In this document: piece after piece, positions 10,879 through 20,955 of the stretch
How the letters are laid out: each line of letters opens with the position of its first letter
Numbering within the stretch: position 1 is the stretch's first letter
Source: Cryoendolithus antarcticus
Lineage: Eukaryota > Ascomycota > Dothideomycetes > Cladosporiales > Cladosporiaceae
Direction: 5' to 3'
Length of the DNA: 64,000 nucleotides
Assembly: GCA_002077065.1 (NCBI GenBank)
Contig: NAJO01000017.1
Span: 62,001 to 126,000, forward strand
Translations under genes and position numbers: made by a program
Notes under the pieces: generated by a model
Databases searched by the model: none
The model's input: only the letters and a program-made list of their open reading frames with translations
Told to the model about the DNA's origin: nothing

Positions 10879-11490
10879 TCATCGCCCACCCGGTGGTCCC
10901 CCATTCATCGGTCCCCCAAACCCAGGCGGCATCCCCTGTGGCATCCCTCCCATAGCCGGCATCCCCATCGGCATCGGCGGCATCCCATTCGGCCCCGGTG
11001 GCATCCCTCCCATACCCGGCGGTGCCGCAAACGGCATTCCCCCCGGCGGCGAACCAGCACCTCCAAACCCCGGCGGCATTCCCATCGGCCCCGGTGGAAA
11101 CCCAGGCGGCATGCCCATAGGCGGCATTCCCCTCCCCATTCCCATCGGCATCCCGCCAGGCGGCGGTGGAAACCCCGGTGGCATACCCCCAAATCCCATC
11201 GGCGGTCCGCCGCTGAAACCCGGTGGCATCCCCATCGGCAGCATCCCGCCACCAAATCCTCCCATAGCGCCAGGCCCTTGGTGTAGCATGGGATTACTGT
11301 CAGCCTGGCCGGCGGCGTTGTAAGAGTTCGTGATGCTATCTATGACGCTCTGTGCCTTCTCGTGCCCGATTTGCTGGTAGTAGTCGACGACGTTGCGCAT
11401 GTGGTTGCGGCCGCTGTTGTGGGCTTTGCGGACGGACATGCTGTCATGGGTGAGGTAGACGTCGCAGTAGTCGCAGAAGAATTTGGGCAT
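10879..11490 (-). CDS. yhc1: U1 snRNP protein C
   Basis: Component of the U1 small nuclear ribonucleoprotein that stabilises pairing of U1 snRNA with the 5' splice site. The start at 11490 gives [17 protein letters not shown], the diagnostic first residues of U1-C; upstream in-frame codons to 11676 are Ser/His-rich and unlike the family. The C2H2 finger has C6, C9, H24 and H30 within about 30 residues, followed by a conserved helix ([18 protein letters not shown]). The rest is a low-complexity tail of GMPPGF-type repeats rich in Met, Gly and Pro, as in other fungal U1-C proteins. Total 203 residues, single exon. The antisense strand of the repeat tail is open and His/Arg-rich but is a shadow. 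Confidence 0.95.
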   Translation of the reverse strand: MPKFFCDYCDVYLTHDSMSVRKAHNSGRNHMRNVVDYYQQIGHEKAQSVIDSITNSYNAAGQADSNPMLHQGPGAMGGFGGGMLPMGMPPGFSGGPPMGFGGMPPGFPPPPGGMPMGMGRGMPPMGMPPGFPPGPMGMPPGFGGAGSPPGGMPFAAPPGMGGMPPGPNGMPPMPMGMPAMGGMPQGMPPGFGGPMNGGPPGGR

Positions 11491-11824
11491 CTTGAGGGAC
11501 TTGGTGGGCGCACGAGGCGCGGTGGTCAAGGGTGTTTGGTTGGCAGTATGGTGAGATAGGCGCTGATCGTTTGAATGGCGATGCGACAGACCGGATTGAA
11601 GAGTGAGGGTGTGAAGAGATGTGGGACTTGAATGAAACGATCTTGAGGTCCGCGAGTGAAGCTGGACATTGATCACATGACCTCGTGCTTTCCTCGTGTC
11701 GTCCGTCTACGCGACTCCCCCTGCACCCCCCGCATCTCCAACAACACAGCAGTACAGTCTCAGCACTCTCACAGGTCTCCTGTAGTGACGGGTCTTGAAT
11801 CATGGTCGCATACTACACGCAATA
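11491..11824. promoter_or_regulatory. Divergent spacer between U1-C and a small gene
   Basis: 334 bases between two divergent start codons. No specific factor site can be named with confidence; it probably serves as promoter for both sides. Confidence 0.4.
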
Positions 11825-12313
11825 ATGGCTACCACGATCCCCAAGAACTCCGTCTGGTCCGCGATGTCCTATCCCCCCCCCGCGGACCCTGCAATCACAA
11901 AGCCTCCCTTCTCTCACCGAGCTGTCCCTGTCTGCGTTTCATGTTACATCCCATCAAAGTGAGCCTATCCAGCCAATTTCTTCAATTCCTTCGCCACTCT
12001 ACTAACGTGCCAGTAGGCCGCATCCTCTTTCGAATGCGATGGCTGCGCCCACCACGCCAGCTTCCATTCCCTCGAGAATCCTGCCGAGGACGCAGTGGTG
12101 AAGAAGTGGGCTGCCGCCGAGCGAGAAGCGAAGGAGCACCAGCAAACGATAGCTGCGACGGGCGGGAGCAAGAAACGCAAATTGCTTGCGGAGCGGGGTA
12201 CGATCGCCGGCGCAGCCTTGGTAGAGCTCGAGGAGGTCGTGGAAGTGGCCAGACCCCTGGCGCGCAGGATTTCTCGGAAGAAGCTCAGGGAAATGGCGGC
12301 GATGCACGACTGA
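11825..12313 (+). CDS. Small Cys-motif protein with a splice-phase problem
   Basis: The first exon (11825-11958) reads MATTIPKNSVWSAMSYPPP and later VPVCVSCYIPSK; the second (from 12017) reads SSFECDGCAHHASFHSLENP and continues as a Lys/Glu-rich helix to the stop at 12311-12313. CVSC plus CDGC, with HH close by, could form one zinc site. Between them are a good donor GTGAGC (11959), a CTAAC branch site (12002) and adjacent CAG and TAG acceptors (12013, 12016), so an intron of about 58 bases is clear. However, the exon phases do not match by one base: splicing as written leads instead to a short Pro-rich end stopping near 12108. Either a base is missing in the sequence, the gene is broken, or the shorter product is real. 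Not a family I can name. Confidence 0.5.
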
Positions 12314-12783
12314 GCAGACAACGCCGCCCAGCTCTTGTTCAATCTTGCAAGGCGATAAAGTCAGTGTCCGGTTCCACGAAGGCGGACAAGCCACAGGCTG
12401 ATCAGACCCGGAGCGTGTCTTTGGTTGACACCAGCTGCTCCCGGATCTCGCGTGGCGACTCAATGATCGCGGTGATCACTACACTCATGGCGCCAGCATT
12501 ACTCGACTCATGCAAGAGCGAGCGCCGCGAGACCTTGAGTCCGCGCAGTGCCAGCCACAAGCGGGTTGACACCGTGTTTACGAGAACCGGTTCTCGATCG
12601 TGAGAGACACAAAGATGAGCATCAGAGCGCGGACAATGTCGCGGAGACAAGCGCAAGCGGATGAATAGGCAGCCAGGAAGACGCGCTAGCAGCTTCGCCG
12701 TAGTCGCCAGCGAGGCTTGAGTGGCAGGCTTTAAGTCCAGTGTTGATACTAGTGCAAGCCAGACAATGGTTTCACCTCCAAGC
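12314..12783. other. Spacer
   Basis: Nothing recognised. It lies between the ends of two convergent small genes. Confidence 0.4.
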
Positions 12784-12999
12784 TCAGTCCCCACGCCTTC
12801 CCTTCCGTCCCCTTCCCCCCGTGAATATCGCCTTCACTCCCTCAGCCATAGTCACAATAATGACAGCCACCAAGTACTGTATTCCCGCCACGATCCAGCG
12901 AGCAGGCCACCAGAGCTTATGATCCGGGTCCTTGACATTGCCGGCACCCCTCAAGAAACGAGAGGATGTGGATTCGCCTTGGATCTGCTGGGACGACAT
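12784..12999 (-). CDS. Small single-span membrane protein, or last exon of a larger gene
   Basis: An ATG at 12999 opens a 71-residue frame: a Ser/Gln-rich start (MSSQQIQGESTSSRFLRG), an amphipathic stretch with WWPARW, one hydrophobic helix (AGIQYLVAVIIVTMAEG) and a basic Gly/Arg tail. The same frame continues upstream to 13167 with protein-like content (WFLRFIDKLCTPGSISLFG), and patches on the same strand up to about 13530 contain further hydrophobic helices (for example FAICVVAIVMEISSI near 13350) in other phases. This suggests a multi-exon, multi-span membrane protein whose introns I could not resolve. I give only the last open block as the supported part. Confidence 0.4.
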   Translation of the reverse strand: MSSQQIQGESTSSRFLRGAGNVKDPDHKLWWPARWIVAGIQYLVAVIIVTMAEGVKAIFTGGRGRKGRRGD

Positions 13000-13629
13000 C
13001 GTGATAGTGGTATTGATACCGAATAGTGAGATGGAGCCCGGTGTGCAGAGCTTGTCGATAAATCTCAAGAACCAATCAATGGGAAAGATGACTCGGTACG
13101 GTGAACGCAAGGCATGATGAAAGAGGGTGGACGTACACCTCTTGTAGTTATGATCGAAGTATGTCATAGTGGTGGCGAATGAGGTCCACCGGATGTCGAC
13201 GGACCTGCAGCATCGCCGTTGCCAAGGGAGGTGGCTAGCTTATCCATTGTACAGTACATGCGCAGCGAGTACAGAAGAAATGCATCGGTGGCGAAGCCCG
13301 ACAGCATACCACGATGAAGCGCACTTGGGATGGGATTGATGATATTTCCATCACTATTGCCACTACGCAGATTGCAAAGTCGGCTCCAACGCCAAGCAGT
13401 CTGCTCCACCGCGTGTGCTCCTTCCTGCGAAAGCACCCAAGCTCTCCGCGCTCCAATTCACGCCGGTCATGTGCATCGTCCACTTCCGTGAAGGCGTGTA
13501 CCACCACGCCCGTGACCAAAAACGCCAACCTTATAAACTGCCAGAGCCCAGTCCGAATTCCTCTTCAACTCCATCACCAAAGCACCATCTCATGAACTCC
13601 CTTCTTCACACTGCTTCACCCATCCGTCC
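13000..13629. other. Unresolved coding-like patches, minus strand
   Basis: On the minus strand, short stretches look coded: VDIRWTSFATTMTYFDHNYK (about 13140-13200), the hydrophobic GADFAICVVAIVMEISS (about 13330-13385) and FLVTGVVVHAF (about 13490-13525). They lie in different phases, with candidate donors (GTGCGC, GTACTG, GTGTAC) and acceptors (CTGCAG) between them. No single splice model satisfied all of them. Confidence 0.3.
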
Positions 13630-15657
13630 TTACAACGCTCCCAGCAAGCTCTCCGCAGCAGGACTAGCCAAGAAAGCCACCGTCAACGCACCACCAAGAG
13701 CCATGTAGCTACCAGCCGTGGCAGCGTGCAACAACACCTTCTTGACCATCTTCATCCTCTTAACAGGCCTCGGTCTGATCGGCTCACTTAGTAGCTTCTT
13801 CCAATCCACGTCCGACATGCCCGCAAAGGGATCAGACATGCCCGCAAAGGGATCAGACATGCCCGCAAAGGGATCCTCAATGGCGGAGGCCTTCTTCTTG
13901 CGCGGCGCGGAGGGCTCGATGGCATTAGTGTCTGCCATCGAAGGGAGGTCGGTTATATTGATCTCGTTGAGCCCGGTCTGAATATCTAGACCGGAGAGCG
14001 CGGAGGCATGCTTCAAAGACTCGAGGGTCTGGGCAGTGGCGGCTGGAGGCATGGCGACAACGTTCTCGGAGATCTCGCTAGCCTTGCGCTTGAGGTTTGT
14101 GGAAGCAGTAGGAGCAATCCTCTCATCAATCTTAGCCGCGCGGTCTTCGACGAGATTCATGATGTCGACCTTGTTGGCTGTCTTTGGCTGCACAGCCCGG
14201 TAGGCGGGCACTATGGGCAGAGCGACAGGCTGGGGATCATAGTACCCGGCTCCTTGGGGGTAGACGTACGGAGACGCAGCGTAATAGGGGTTGGTGTACT
14301 GGTAAGCAGAGCCAGAGCCCCACACTCCAGTGTCATGGCCGAAGTAAGCGTCGTCGACAGAACTGCGTGCTGGAGCGTCCCAACGACGGCTGTTGTTGGT
14401 CTGAGTAGCGGAATATGGGTTCGTCGACGGGGCTGGCTGGGTGCTCGCGTACGGCTTCGACTGATACTGCGAAGTAATAGCCGCCGACGACGCCTCTGCG
14501 AAGTTTGGAAGGCGCGAGATCTTGAAAGTAGTCTGCGGCACCTCATAGCCGCGTACAGGGTCATAGTGCGGCTTCTTCGAGGCAGCAGCCGACTCAGTGG
14601 CCGGAGCAGCGGTGTCGAAGCTGCTGCTACCGAGCTCTGGGGACGGCTCACGCTTGCTCGACAAGACCTCTGGCGCCTCGTCCTCCACGTCAGAGTCGGC
14701 CATGTTGCTGTCCGCGTCGTCCGAGGCAGCACCGTTGTCCTCGTTCTCCTCGTCAGGGTGGTAGCTCTCTTCCTCCTCGTCCTCAACGTCGGAGCCATCC
14801 TCACTCATGGCGTAGACATCGTCATACTCACCCCATGCGTAAGTGTCCGGTATAACCTTATCCTGTACCGACTCGGTCACGACGTTCATGTCCTTGGGCT
14901 CGTCTGCAGCGGAGTAACCGTATCCCGTAGGCTCATCAAGATCGATGGGCGCCTGCTGAGACCCGATCTTCTCACTTCCTTGCTCTGGCGTAGTCTGCGC
15001 AGAGGATGTCAAGTTGTTGTAGCTTCGCTCCATCTCACTTGCGTCGGAGTCGTAGTCGGAGTCGTCGCCGTCAGGTACGGTGAAGCTATTCGAGGTGTTG
15101 GTCGTCATCTTCGGGTAGGTGGGAATGCCCGGGATACTGGGCTGGCCAGCGATGTCGATGGTGAGAGTCAGGCCGTCGTGCTTGTCTAAGTCATGTTTAG
15201 TGATGATGCCACTGCGAGCCAGGACGGTGAACATGTCAGACTCACCATGCGATCTTACGACTTCATCACCCAGCTTCACTACATCGCCAGTGTGGAGGCG
15301 ACGTAGCTCAGTGCCGGACAGCTTCATACCGTTGACCGTGGTGCCGTGCATGGAGTGTAGATCCATGATGTTGACAGCGCCGGGAGAGGAGGCGCTCAGA
15401 GTGAGCTGTGCATGCTTGCGGGAGATGACAGGGTTCTCGAAGAGGGCGTTGTGGGTGCCACGGATGAGGTTCTTGGGCTCAGACCTGGACGACCTGCCGA
15501 TGATGAGAGGAGTGCCGGGGCGGATGAGGATAGTACGGGTGTCGCATTGGTCGTTAGTGGGCGTGAGAGTGACTACCACAGCTTGTACCATGTCAGTAGG
15601 CGGATAAGCCGCGAGCCAGGGCGGACACATACCGATGGAGGTGGGTGAAGCGGCCAT
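13630..15657 (-). CDS. FHA-domain protein with C-terminal membrane anchor
   Basis: FHA domains bind phosphothreonine peptides. The domain lies in the first 150 residues: LIIGRSSRS, then NPVISRKHAQLTL, MDLHSMHGTTVNG and LHTGDVVKLGDE are the classic FHA strands with the G-R-S, S-x-x-H and N-G motifs. A long acidic, disordered middle (EEEESYHPDEENED and similar), a Tyr/Pro-rich part and three exact DPFAGMS repeats follow; near the C-terminus a hydrophobic helix (YMALGGALTVAFLAS) predicts a tail anchor. The ATG at 15657 has an ideal context (CCACCATGG); another in-frame ATG is at 15726. A 51-base stop-free intron is likely at 15582-15632 (GTATGT, CTGAC, ACAAG), giving about 658 residues. FHA plus tail anchor recalls the SLMAP/Far10 class, but no coiled coil is obvious, so I do not assign it. 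Confidence 0.8.
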   Translation of the reverse strand: MAASPTSIGMCPPWLAAYPPTDMVQAVVVTLTPTNDQCDTRTILIRPGTPLIIGRSSRSEPKNLIRGTHNALFENPVISRKHAQLTLSASSPGAVNIMDLHSMHGTTVNGMKLSGTELRRLHTGDVVKLGDEVVRSHGESDMFTVLARSGIITKHDLDKHDGLTLTIDIAGQPSIPGIPTYPKMTTNTSNSFTVPDGDDSDYDSDASEMERSYNNLTSSAQTTPEQGSEKIGSQQAPIDLDEPTGYGYSAADEPKDMNVVTESVQDKVIPDTYAWGEYDDVYAMSEDGSDVEDEEEESYHPDEENEDNGAASDDADSNMADSDVEDEAPEVLSSKREPSPELGSSSFDTAAPATESAAASKKPHYDPVRGYEVPQTTFKISRLPNFAEASSAAITSQYQSKPYASTQPAPSTNPYSATQTNNSRRWDAPARSSVDDAYFGHDTGVWGSGSAYQYTNPYYAASPYVYPQGAGYYDPQPVALPIVPAYRAVQPKTANKVDIMNLVEDRAAKIDERIAPTASTNLKRKASEISENVVAMPPAATAQTLESLKHASALSGLDIQTGLNEINITDLPSMADTNAIEPSAPRKKKASAIEDPFAGMSDPFAGMSDPFAGMSDVDWKKLLSEPIRPRPVKRMKMVKKVLLHAATAGSYMALGGALTVAFLASPAAESLLGAL
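13814..13876 (-). repeat. Three tandem 21-base units encoding DPFAGMS
   Basis: Three consecutive 21-base copies of the unit GACATGCCCGCAAAGGGATC plus one base on the plus strand (13814-13834, 13835-13855, 13856-13876; the last copy differs only in its final base). They lie inside the FHA gene in frame and encode DPFAGMS three times. The near-perfect identity means a recent expansion. Confidence 0.95.
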
Positions 15658-16419
15658 GGTGGAAGAGCTGTTGAACTGTGTGGCAGGGTGCGAGGAGCCC
15701 CAAGATGGGTAGGGCAGCGGAGGCATGTGTGTCGAGTGGTTCGGCGAGGCTTTGAGAGCAGTGAGGGAGTTAGGGGAGTCGAGGTGCACGGAGCGGGGTG
15801 ACGGAAGGCAGCCGGTGCTGCTGATAAGGCGATGCTGCGGTGTTGAAGGCGAGCAGCTAGCACAGTGCCGTGACAGTGACGGAGCCTCGATCCGAGAAGG
15901 TAGTCGTCGAACTTGTCAGATGTTGAGGCAGCAAGGTGGTCGAGGGTGCAATCAAGTCACGCAGCAGTCATCTATGAGGAGCTTCCAGGCGCAAGGCAAC
16001 GATCCAAAGTGGGGCATTTCACGTGCGAGCCGGGGGAAGTGCGCCTTCACTTGGACAACATGACTTGTCACCCACGCCGCTCTTGCTATGTTCAATGTCC
16101 TCAGTACGGATATAATCTATCCAACAGACCATACGACAGAATGTAGAAGATTACTGTCGTCTTGGTAGGAAGAATGCCCGTCAGTGCAGGCGCGCAGCTC
16201 CATCTGCCCCATGCCATAGGCTGGGTGTCCGATAAGATAAGAACGGGCCGAGCCAAGCGATCTGGTGGAGCCGAGGCGGGCAAGCTTTGGCGACTGGACT
16301 GACATGAGTCGAATAATTTCATGGGACGATGCGCATGCACGATTGAAGGTAGAATCTGTACAGGAAGCCGCTGGTCGGCGCAGCATACTCCACGGCATCG
16401 GCAGGACCACCTCGCCACC
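15658..16419. promoter_or_regulatory. Divergent promoter region, FHA gene / RPC1
   Basis: About 760 bases between the two start codons. No protein-like frame. The 40 bases before the RPC1 ATG end in a Kozak-like GCCACCATGG. No named factor site could be assigned. Confidence 0.5.
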
Positions 16420-19400
16420 ATGGACAACTACGACGACAATGGCAAGGAGCAGGTCCTGGACCGCCCGCCCAAGCGCATCAAATCGATTCAGTTTGGCATG
16501 CTCAGTCCACAGGACATGGTCGCGCAGTCAGTCGTTAACATCGCCGACCGCAATCCGTACGATCTGGATCGCACGCCTGGACAGCCTCGAAAGCACACCG
16601 TCAACGGGCCTCTCGATCAACGGCTTGGAACCTCTGCAAAATCCGGAATCTGTCAGACTTGCCACGAGGGACTGAAGGAGTGTAGTGGACATTTCGGACA
16701 TGTCAAGCTGGTGTTACCAGTCTTCCATTATGGCTACTTCAGTAAGATCATCGAGTTACTGCACTGCGTCTGCAAGGAGTGTTCGAAAGTGTTGTTGCCG
16801 GAGAAAGAGAAGAGGAAGCTGCTACGCCGGCTAAGGACCCCAGGCATGGATGGCTTGCGAAAGAGCGCGGTCTGCAAAGCCATAGCTACAGATTGCCGTA
16901 AGGTCAGAGTCTGCCCGCACTGCTCTGCCCTCAACGGTCAGGTCAAGAAGGTGCCGGGTCATCCAATAAAGATCTTCCACAACAAATTCACCCAGTACAC
17001 ATCGTCCACTGCGAAGAGCAAAGTTAAGCCAAAAGAGATGGAGAAGTTCGAGCAGTCGTTCACAGCTGCAAAGGAGAACAACAATGAAGTGGATCGGCTA
17101 GCTAAACGGGCTATGGACGATCTCAACCCCGTGAGAGTCATGAACATCTTTCGCAAGATCTCGGCGCAAGATGTGGAGCTTTTCGGCATGGATCCTGCCA
17201 GTGGAGGAAGGCCCGAGAACATGCTGTGGACATTCGTGCCTGCGCCGCCTGTGGCAATTCGACCATCTGTTGCGCAAGAGGCTGCCTCCACCGAGGACGA
17301 TATTACCAACAAACTCGGCGACATCCTACACGTCAACAGTCTCATTCGGGCTGGTCTGGCTCAGGGTCAATCGATCTCAAAGATCACAGAGATGTGGGAA
17401 TACCTGCAAGTGCAAGTAGCCATGTACATCAACGGCGGTCTCCCTGGCCTTAGTAAGGACTCGGCGTACGGCAAAATGATGCGTGGCTTCGAGCAGCGAC
17501 TCAAGGGAAAGCAGGGGCGATTTCGCGGCAATCTCTCGGGAAAGCGTGTGGACTTCTCCGGAAGGACAGTCATCTCTCCAGATCCAAATCTGTCAATTGA
17601 AGAAGTGGCTGTGCCCACAAGGGTGGCCGTGAACATGACCTATCCCGAGAAGGTCAATGCGCAGAACATCGATAAGCTCAAGGCGTGTATCATGCGTGGC
17701 TCGAGACACCACCCTGGAGCAAATTGGGTGATCAAGGGCGCTGACGGGCGAAGGCTGGCTCTCAAGATGGCCGCATCAAAGTCGGATCTGAAGAGAGTAG
17801 AGGAGAAGCTGGTTATTGGTGACATCGTAGAGCGGCATCTCGAAGACGGCGACATTGTGCTGTTCAATCGGCAACCGTCCCTACACAAATTGTCGATCCT
17901 GGCACATCGCGCAAAGATACGACCGTGGCGAACATTCCGACTCAACGAATGTGTCTGCAATCCTTACAATGCCGACTTCGACGGCGACGAGATGAATCTG
18001 CACGTACCACAAACAGAGGAAGCTCGTGCAGAAGCAATGGAGTTGATGGGTGTGAAGCACAATCTTGCTACACCCAAGAACGGGACACCGATCATTGCCG
18101 CCATCCAGGATTTCATCACCGCTGCGTACCTTATGAGTCGGAAGGACAAGTTCTTCAACCGAAGGCAATTCGAGCAATGCGTCAGCTACATGTATAATGG
18201 TATGACAGCCAAGGATCCATACACGGGCAAAGAGTACCTCATCCACATACCGCCACCGGCCATTATACGCCCGCAACAGCAATGGACCGGGAAGCAAGTC
18301 TGGAGTATGCTCATCAAGCCACACCCTGACTACCCTGTCAACATCAACCTTGAAGCGAAGTGCAAGCAATACACCGCACCTAGAACACCTGGAACGATCC
18401 CCGACATGGTCGAAAACGACGCTTACCTCGTGATCCGCAACAGTGAAGTCATGTGCGGAGTCATGGACAAAGCCACAGTAGGTGACGGGAAAAAGGACTC
18501 CGTATTCTACGTGATCTGGCGCGACTTCGGACCAGAATACGCTGCGGAAGCCATGAACCGCCTCTCAAAGCTGTCTGCACGCTGGCTGGGAGAGCAGGGC
18601 TTCTCAATCGGCATCAACGATGTCTACCCCAGTGAGCAACTCCGACTGCGTAAAGCGCAGCTTGTCGGCACAGCGTACGCGAAGTGTGTGAAGCTCATTG
18701 AGCAATTCAAGCGCGGTGAGCTGCAGCGCGATCCCGGATGTGACGAGGAGATGACGATGGAGAACCAGATGTCTGGTATACTGTCAAAGGTTCGGCAGGA
18801 GTGTGGTGATGCTTGCTTTGCCGAGCTGAGCGTATTCAATGCGCCGCTTACTATGGCTACGTGCGGATCGAAGGGCTCCCTCATCAATGTGTCGCAGATG
18901 GTGGCTGTTGTAGGACAGCAGATCATTGGCGGCAAACGAGTGCTGGATGGCTTCCAAGATCGTACCTTGCCGCACTTCGCGAAGGCGTCGAGAGATCCAC
19001 CTGCAAAGGGATTCGTCCTTAACTCGTTCTTTAGTGGATTGAACCCGACCGAGTTCATCTTCCATGCCATGTCAGGTCGTGAGGGTCTGGTCGATACTGC
19101 TGTCAAGACTGCGGAGACTGGTTACATGTCGCGTCGCCTGATGAAGAGTCTTGAGGACTTGAGTGCGCAGTACGATAACACGGTGCGAACATCGAACGGT
19201 AGCGTCGTTCAGATGAAGTTTGGTGACGACGGACTCGATCCGCTCGATATGGAGGGCAGCGCAAAGCCTGTCAACTTTGAGAGGACTTACGCACACGCAT
19301 TGAGCAGCACCTGGGACAATAGCGAGCGAGGCCTGACGCAAAAAGAGGTAAAGAAGATCGTCAAGACAAGGATCGAGGCAGAACGAAAGGGACTGGACCG

Positions 19401-20898
19401 GATCTGCGAGCAAGATCAGTCCATCTTGCCGTATGAGTACGAGGAAGATAAGCCAGAGCGGACTGATCAGCTCGAAAGCATCCGGTCTTTCTTGACCACA
19501 GTCTCGGACTTCATCGCAGACAAGTCAGCCAAGATCGCCAGCACCCAACGCCGCAATCCCGCAGACACATCGCATATCTTCAAGCTCTCACGCACAGCAC
19601 TTGATCGTTTCCTCCACCTCTGCTTCCAGAAGTTCGAGAAGTCCAAAGTCGAGCCCCACCACGCCGTCGGTGCTGTAGGCGCCCACTCTATCGGCGAGCC
19701 GGGCACCCAAATGACTCTCAAGACGTTCCATTTCGCCGGCGTAGCTGGCATGTCCATCACCCAAGGTGTCCCGCGTATCAAGGAAATCATCAACGCCAGC
19801 AAAGTCATCAGCACGCCCGTCATTTCCTGCTCCCTCGATAGCCCCTACGAAGCGATCGCCGCCCGCATGGCCTCCGCTCTGATCCAGAAAACCTACATGC
19901 GCGATATCGTGGCCTACATAGAAGACTGCTGGGGCCAGGACGGCGGCTGGATCAACATGCGCGTCGACTGGACCGCGGTCCGCAATCTCGGCCTGCGCAT
20001 CTCGCTAGAACACATCACCACGGCCATCGAAGGCACGAAAGGCATGAAAGCCCTCGGCGTCACAGCCCTACACCACGGCAACAGCCACATTAGAGTCTAC
20101 ATCGACTCTCCCGACCACACATCCTCCACCAAACCCCGGCGGAAACCCACATCCCGCCCCACCGCTCTATCGAAAGCCCGCGACCTCGCTGGCGAGCCTC
20201 CTTTAGCGGAGACAGGCTCCGACCTCTTCCTGCAGATCCAGCAGCTCAAACGCCGTCTCCCCGGTGTAGTCATCTCGGGTTACCCAGACGCCCACCGCGC
20301 GATCATGAAGCGTGACGACCGCCCTGACGCCACCGGGCGGGAACCAATTCAGGTGCTGGTAGAAGGCTACGGCTTCCGACACTGCCTCACCACCTCCGGC
20401 ATCAACGGTCTATCAACCTACACAAACCATATCCCCGAGACGCTCTCCGTGCTAGGCATCGAAGCAGCGCGCAGCACGATCATCCGCGAGATCAGCCAGG
20501 TGATGGGCGGCATGGATATCGATCCACGGCACATGCAGTTGCTAGCCGATGTCATGACGTTCAAGGGCGAAGTCCTCGGCATCACTAGATTCGGGCTCGC
20601 GAAAATGAGGGAGAGTGTGTTGCAGCTGGCGAGTTTTGAGAAGACTGCGGAGCATTTGTATGAGGCTGGGGTGAAGGGGAAGGAGGATCGGATTGAGGGG
20701 GTCAGTGAATGTATTATTATGGGGCAGACTATGGGGATTGGGACGGGTGGTGTTAAGGTCGTGAGGCCGGTCAAGATTGCTGAGGGGGTTGGGCAGAGGG
20801 CTATGAAGGGTGAGACTTTTACCGACGGGTGGAAGAGTGTGGCTAAGGCTAGGGAGGCGAGGATGAAGGAACGGAGGGAGAGGATTCTTGGGGCTTGA
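16420..20898 (+). CDS. rpc1: RNA polymerase III largest subunit
   Basis: Catalytic subunit of RNA polymerase III, which makes tRNAs, 5S rRNA and U6. Single exon, 1,492 residues. The start at 16420 has context GCCACCATGG; the frame is open 33 codons upstream but without family similarity. Landmarks: CQTCHEGLKECSGHFGH (first zinc site, near residue 77), RFRGNLSGKRVDFSGRTVIS, the invariant magnesium motif NADFDGDEMN near residue 518, the bridge-helix/trigger-loop part GREGLVDTAVKTAETGYMSR near 885, and GAVGAHSIGEPGTQMTLKTFH. The opening IKSIQFGMLSPQDMVAQSVV and the lack of a heptapeptide C-terminal domain favour Pol III over Pol I and II. It ends 57 bases from the convergent polymerase eta gene. 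Confidence 0.96.
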   Translation: MDNYDDNGKEQVLDRPPKRIKSIQFGMLSPQDMVAQSVVNIADRNPYDLDRTPGQPRKHTVNGPLDQRLGTSAKSGICQTCHEGLKECSGHFGHVKLVLPVFHYGYFSKIIELLHCVCKECSKVLLPEKEKRKLLRRLRTPGMDGLRKSAVCKAIATDCRKVRVCPHCSALNGQVKKVPGHPIKIFHNKFTQYTSSTAKSKVKPKEMEKFEQSFTAAKENNNEVDRLAKRAMDDLNPVRVMNIFRKISAQDVELFGMDPASGGRPENMLWTFVPAPPVAIRPSVAQEAASTEDDITNKLGDILHVNSLIRAGLAQGQSISKITEMWEYLQVQVAMYINGGLPGLSKDSAYGKMMRGFEQRLKGKQGRFRGNLSGKRVDFSGRTVISPDPNLSIEEVAVPTRVAVNMTYPEKVNAQNIDKLKACIMRGSRHHPGANWVIKGADGRRLALKMAASKSDLKRVEEKLVIGDIVERHLEDGDIVLFNRQPSLHKLSILAHRAKIRPWRTFRLNECVCNPYNADFDGDEMNLHVPQTEEARAEAMELMGVKHNLATPKNGTPIIAAIQDFITAAYLMSRKDKFFNRRQFEQCVSYMYNGMTAKDPYTGKEYLIHIPPPAIIRPQQQWTGKQVWSMLIKPHPDYPVNINLEAKCKQYTAPRTPGTIPDMVENDAYLVIRNSEVMCGVMDKATVGDGKKDSVFYVIWRDFGPEYAAEAMNRLSKLSARWLGEQGFSIGINDVYPSEQLRLRKAQLVGTAYAKCVKLIEQFKRGELQRDPGCDEEMTMENQMSGILSKVRQECGDACFAELSVFNAPLTMATCGSKGSLINVSQMVAVVGQQIIGGKRVLDGFQDRTLPHFAKASRDPPAKGFVLNSFFSGLNPTEFIFHAMSGREGLVDTAVKTAETGYMSRRLMKSLEDLSAQYDNTVRTSNGSVVQMKFGDDGLDPLDMEGSAKPVNFERTYAHALSSTWDNSERGLTQKEVKKIVKTRIEAERKGLDRICEQDQSILPYEYEEDKPERTDQLESIRSFLTTVSDFIADKSAKIASTQRRNPADTSHIFKLSRTALDRFLHLCFQKFEKSKVEPHHAVGAVGAHSIGEPGTQMTLKTFHFAGVAGMSITQGVPRIKEIINASKVISTPVISCSLDSPYEAIAARMASALIQKTYMRDIVAYIEDCWGQDGGWINMRVDWTAVRNLGLRISLEHITTAIEGTKGMKALGVTALHHGNSHIRVYIDSPDHTSSTKPRRKPTSRPTALSKARDLAGEPPLAETGSDLFLQIQQLKRRLPGVVISGYPDAHRAIMKRDDRPDATGREPIQVLVEGYGFRHCLTTSGINGLSTYTNHIPETLSVLGIEAARSTIIREISQVMGGMDIDPRHMQLLADVMTFKGEVLGITRFGLAKMRESVLQLASFEKTAEHLYEAGVKGKEDRIEGVSECIIMGQTMGIGTGGVKVVRPVKIAEGVGQRAMKGETFTDGWKSVAKAREARMKERRERILGA

Positions 20899-20955
20899 TG
20901 GCCGTGACGCGTGTAGCCATAGCAGGCTCGGCCGTATACAACCTCGCATGACCAA

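Noticed and set aside
10765..11286. His/Arg/Pro-rich plus-strand frame
   Set aside because: Reverse complement of the Met/Gly/Pro repeat tail of U1-C.
11656..12603. 315-codon plus-strand frame
   Set aside because: Arg/Ser-rich, overlaps the better-supported two-exon gene in another phase, and shows no domain.
14008..15189. Long plus-strand frame (393 codons) opposite the FHA gene
   Set aside because: Arg/Val/Leu-rich shadow of the acidic and Ser-rich FHA protein; no real start context.
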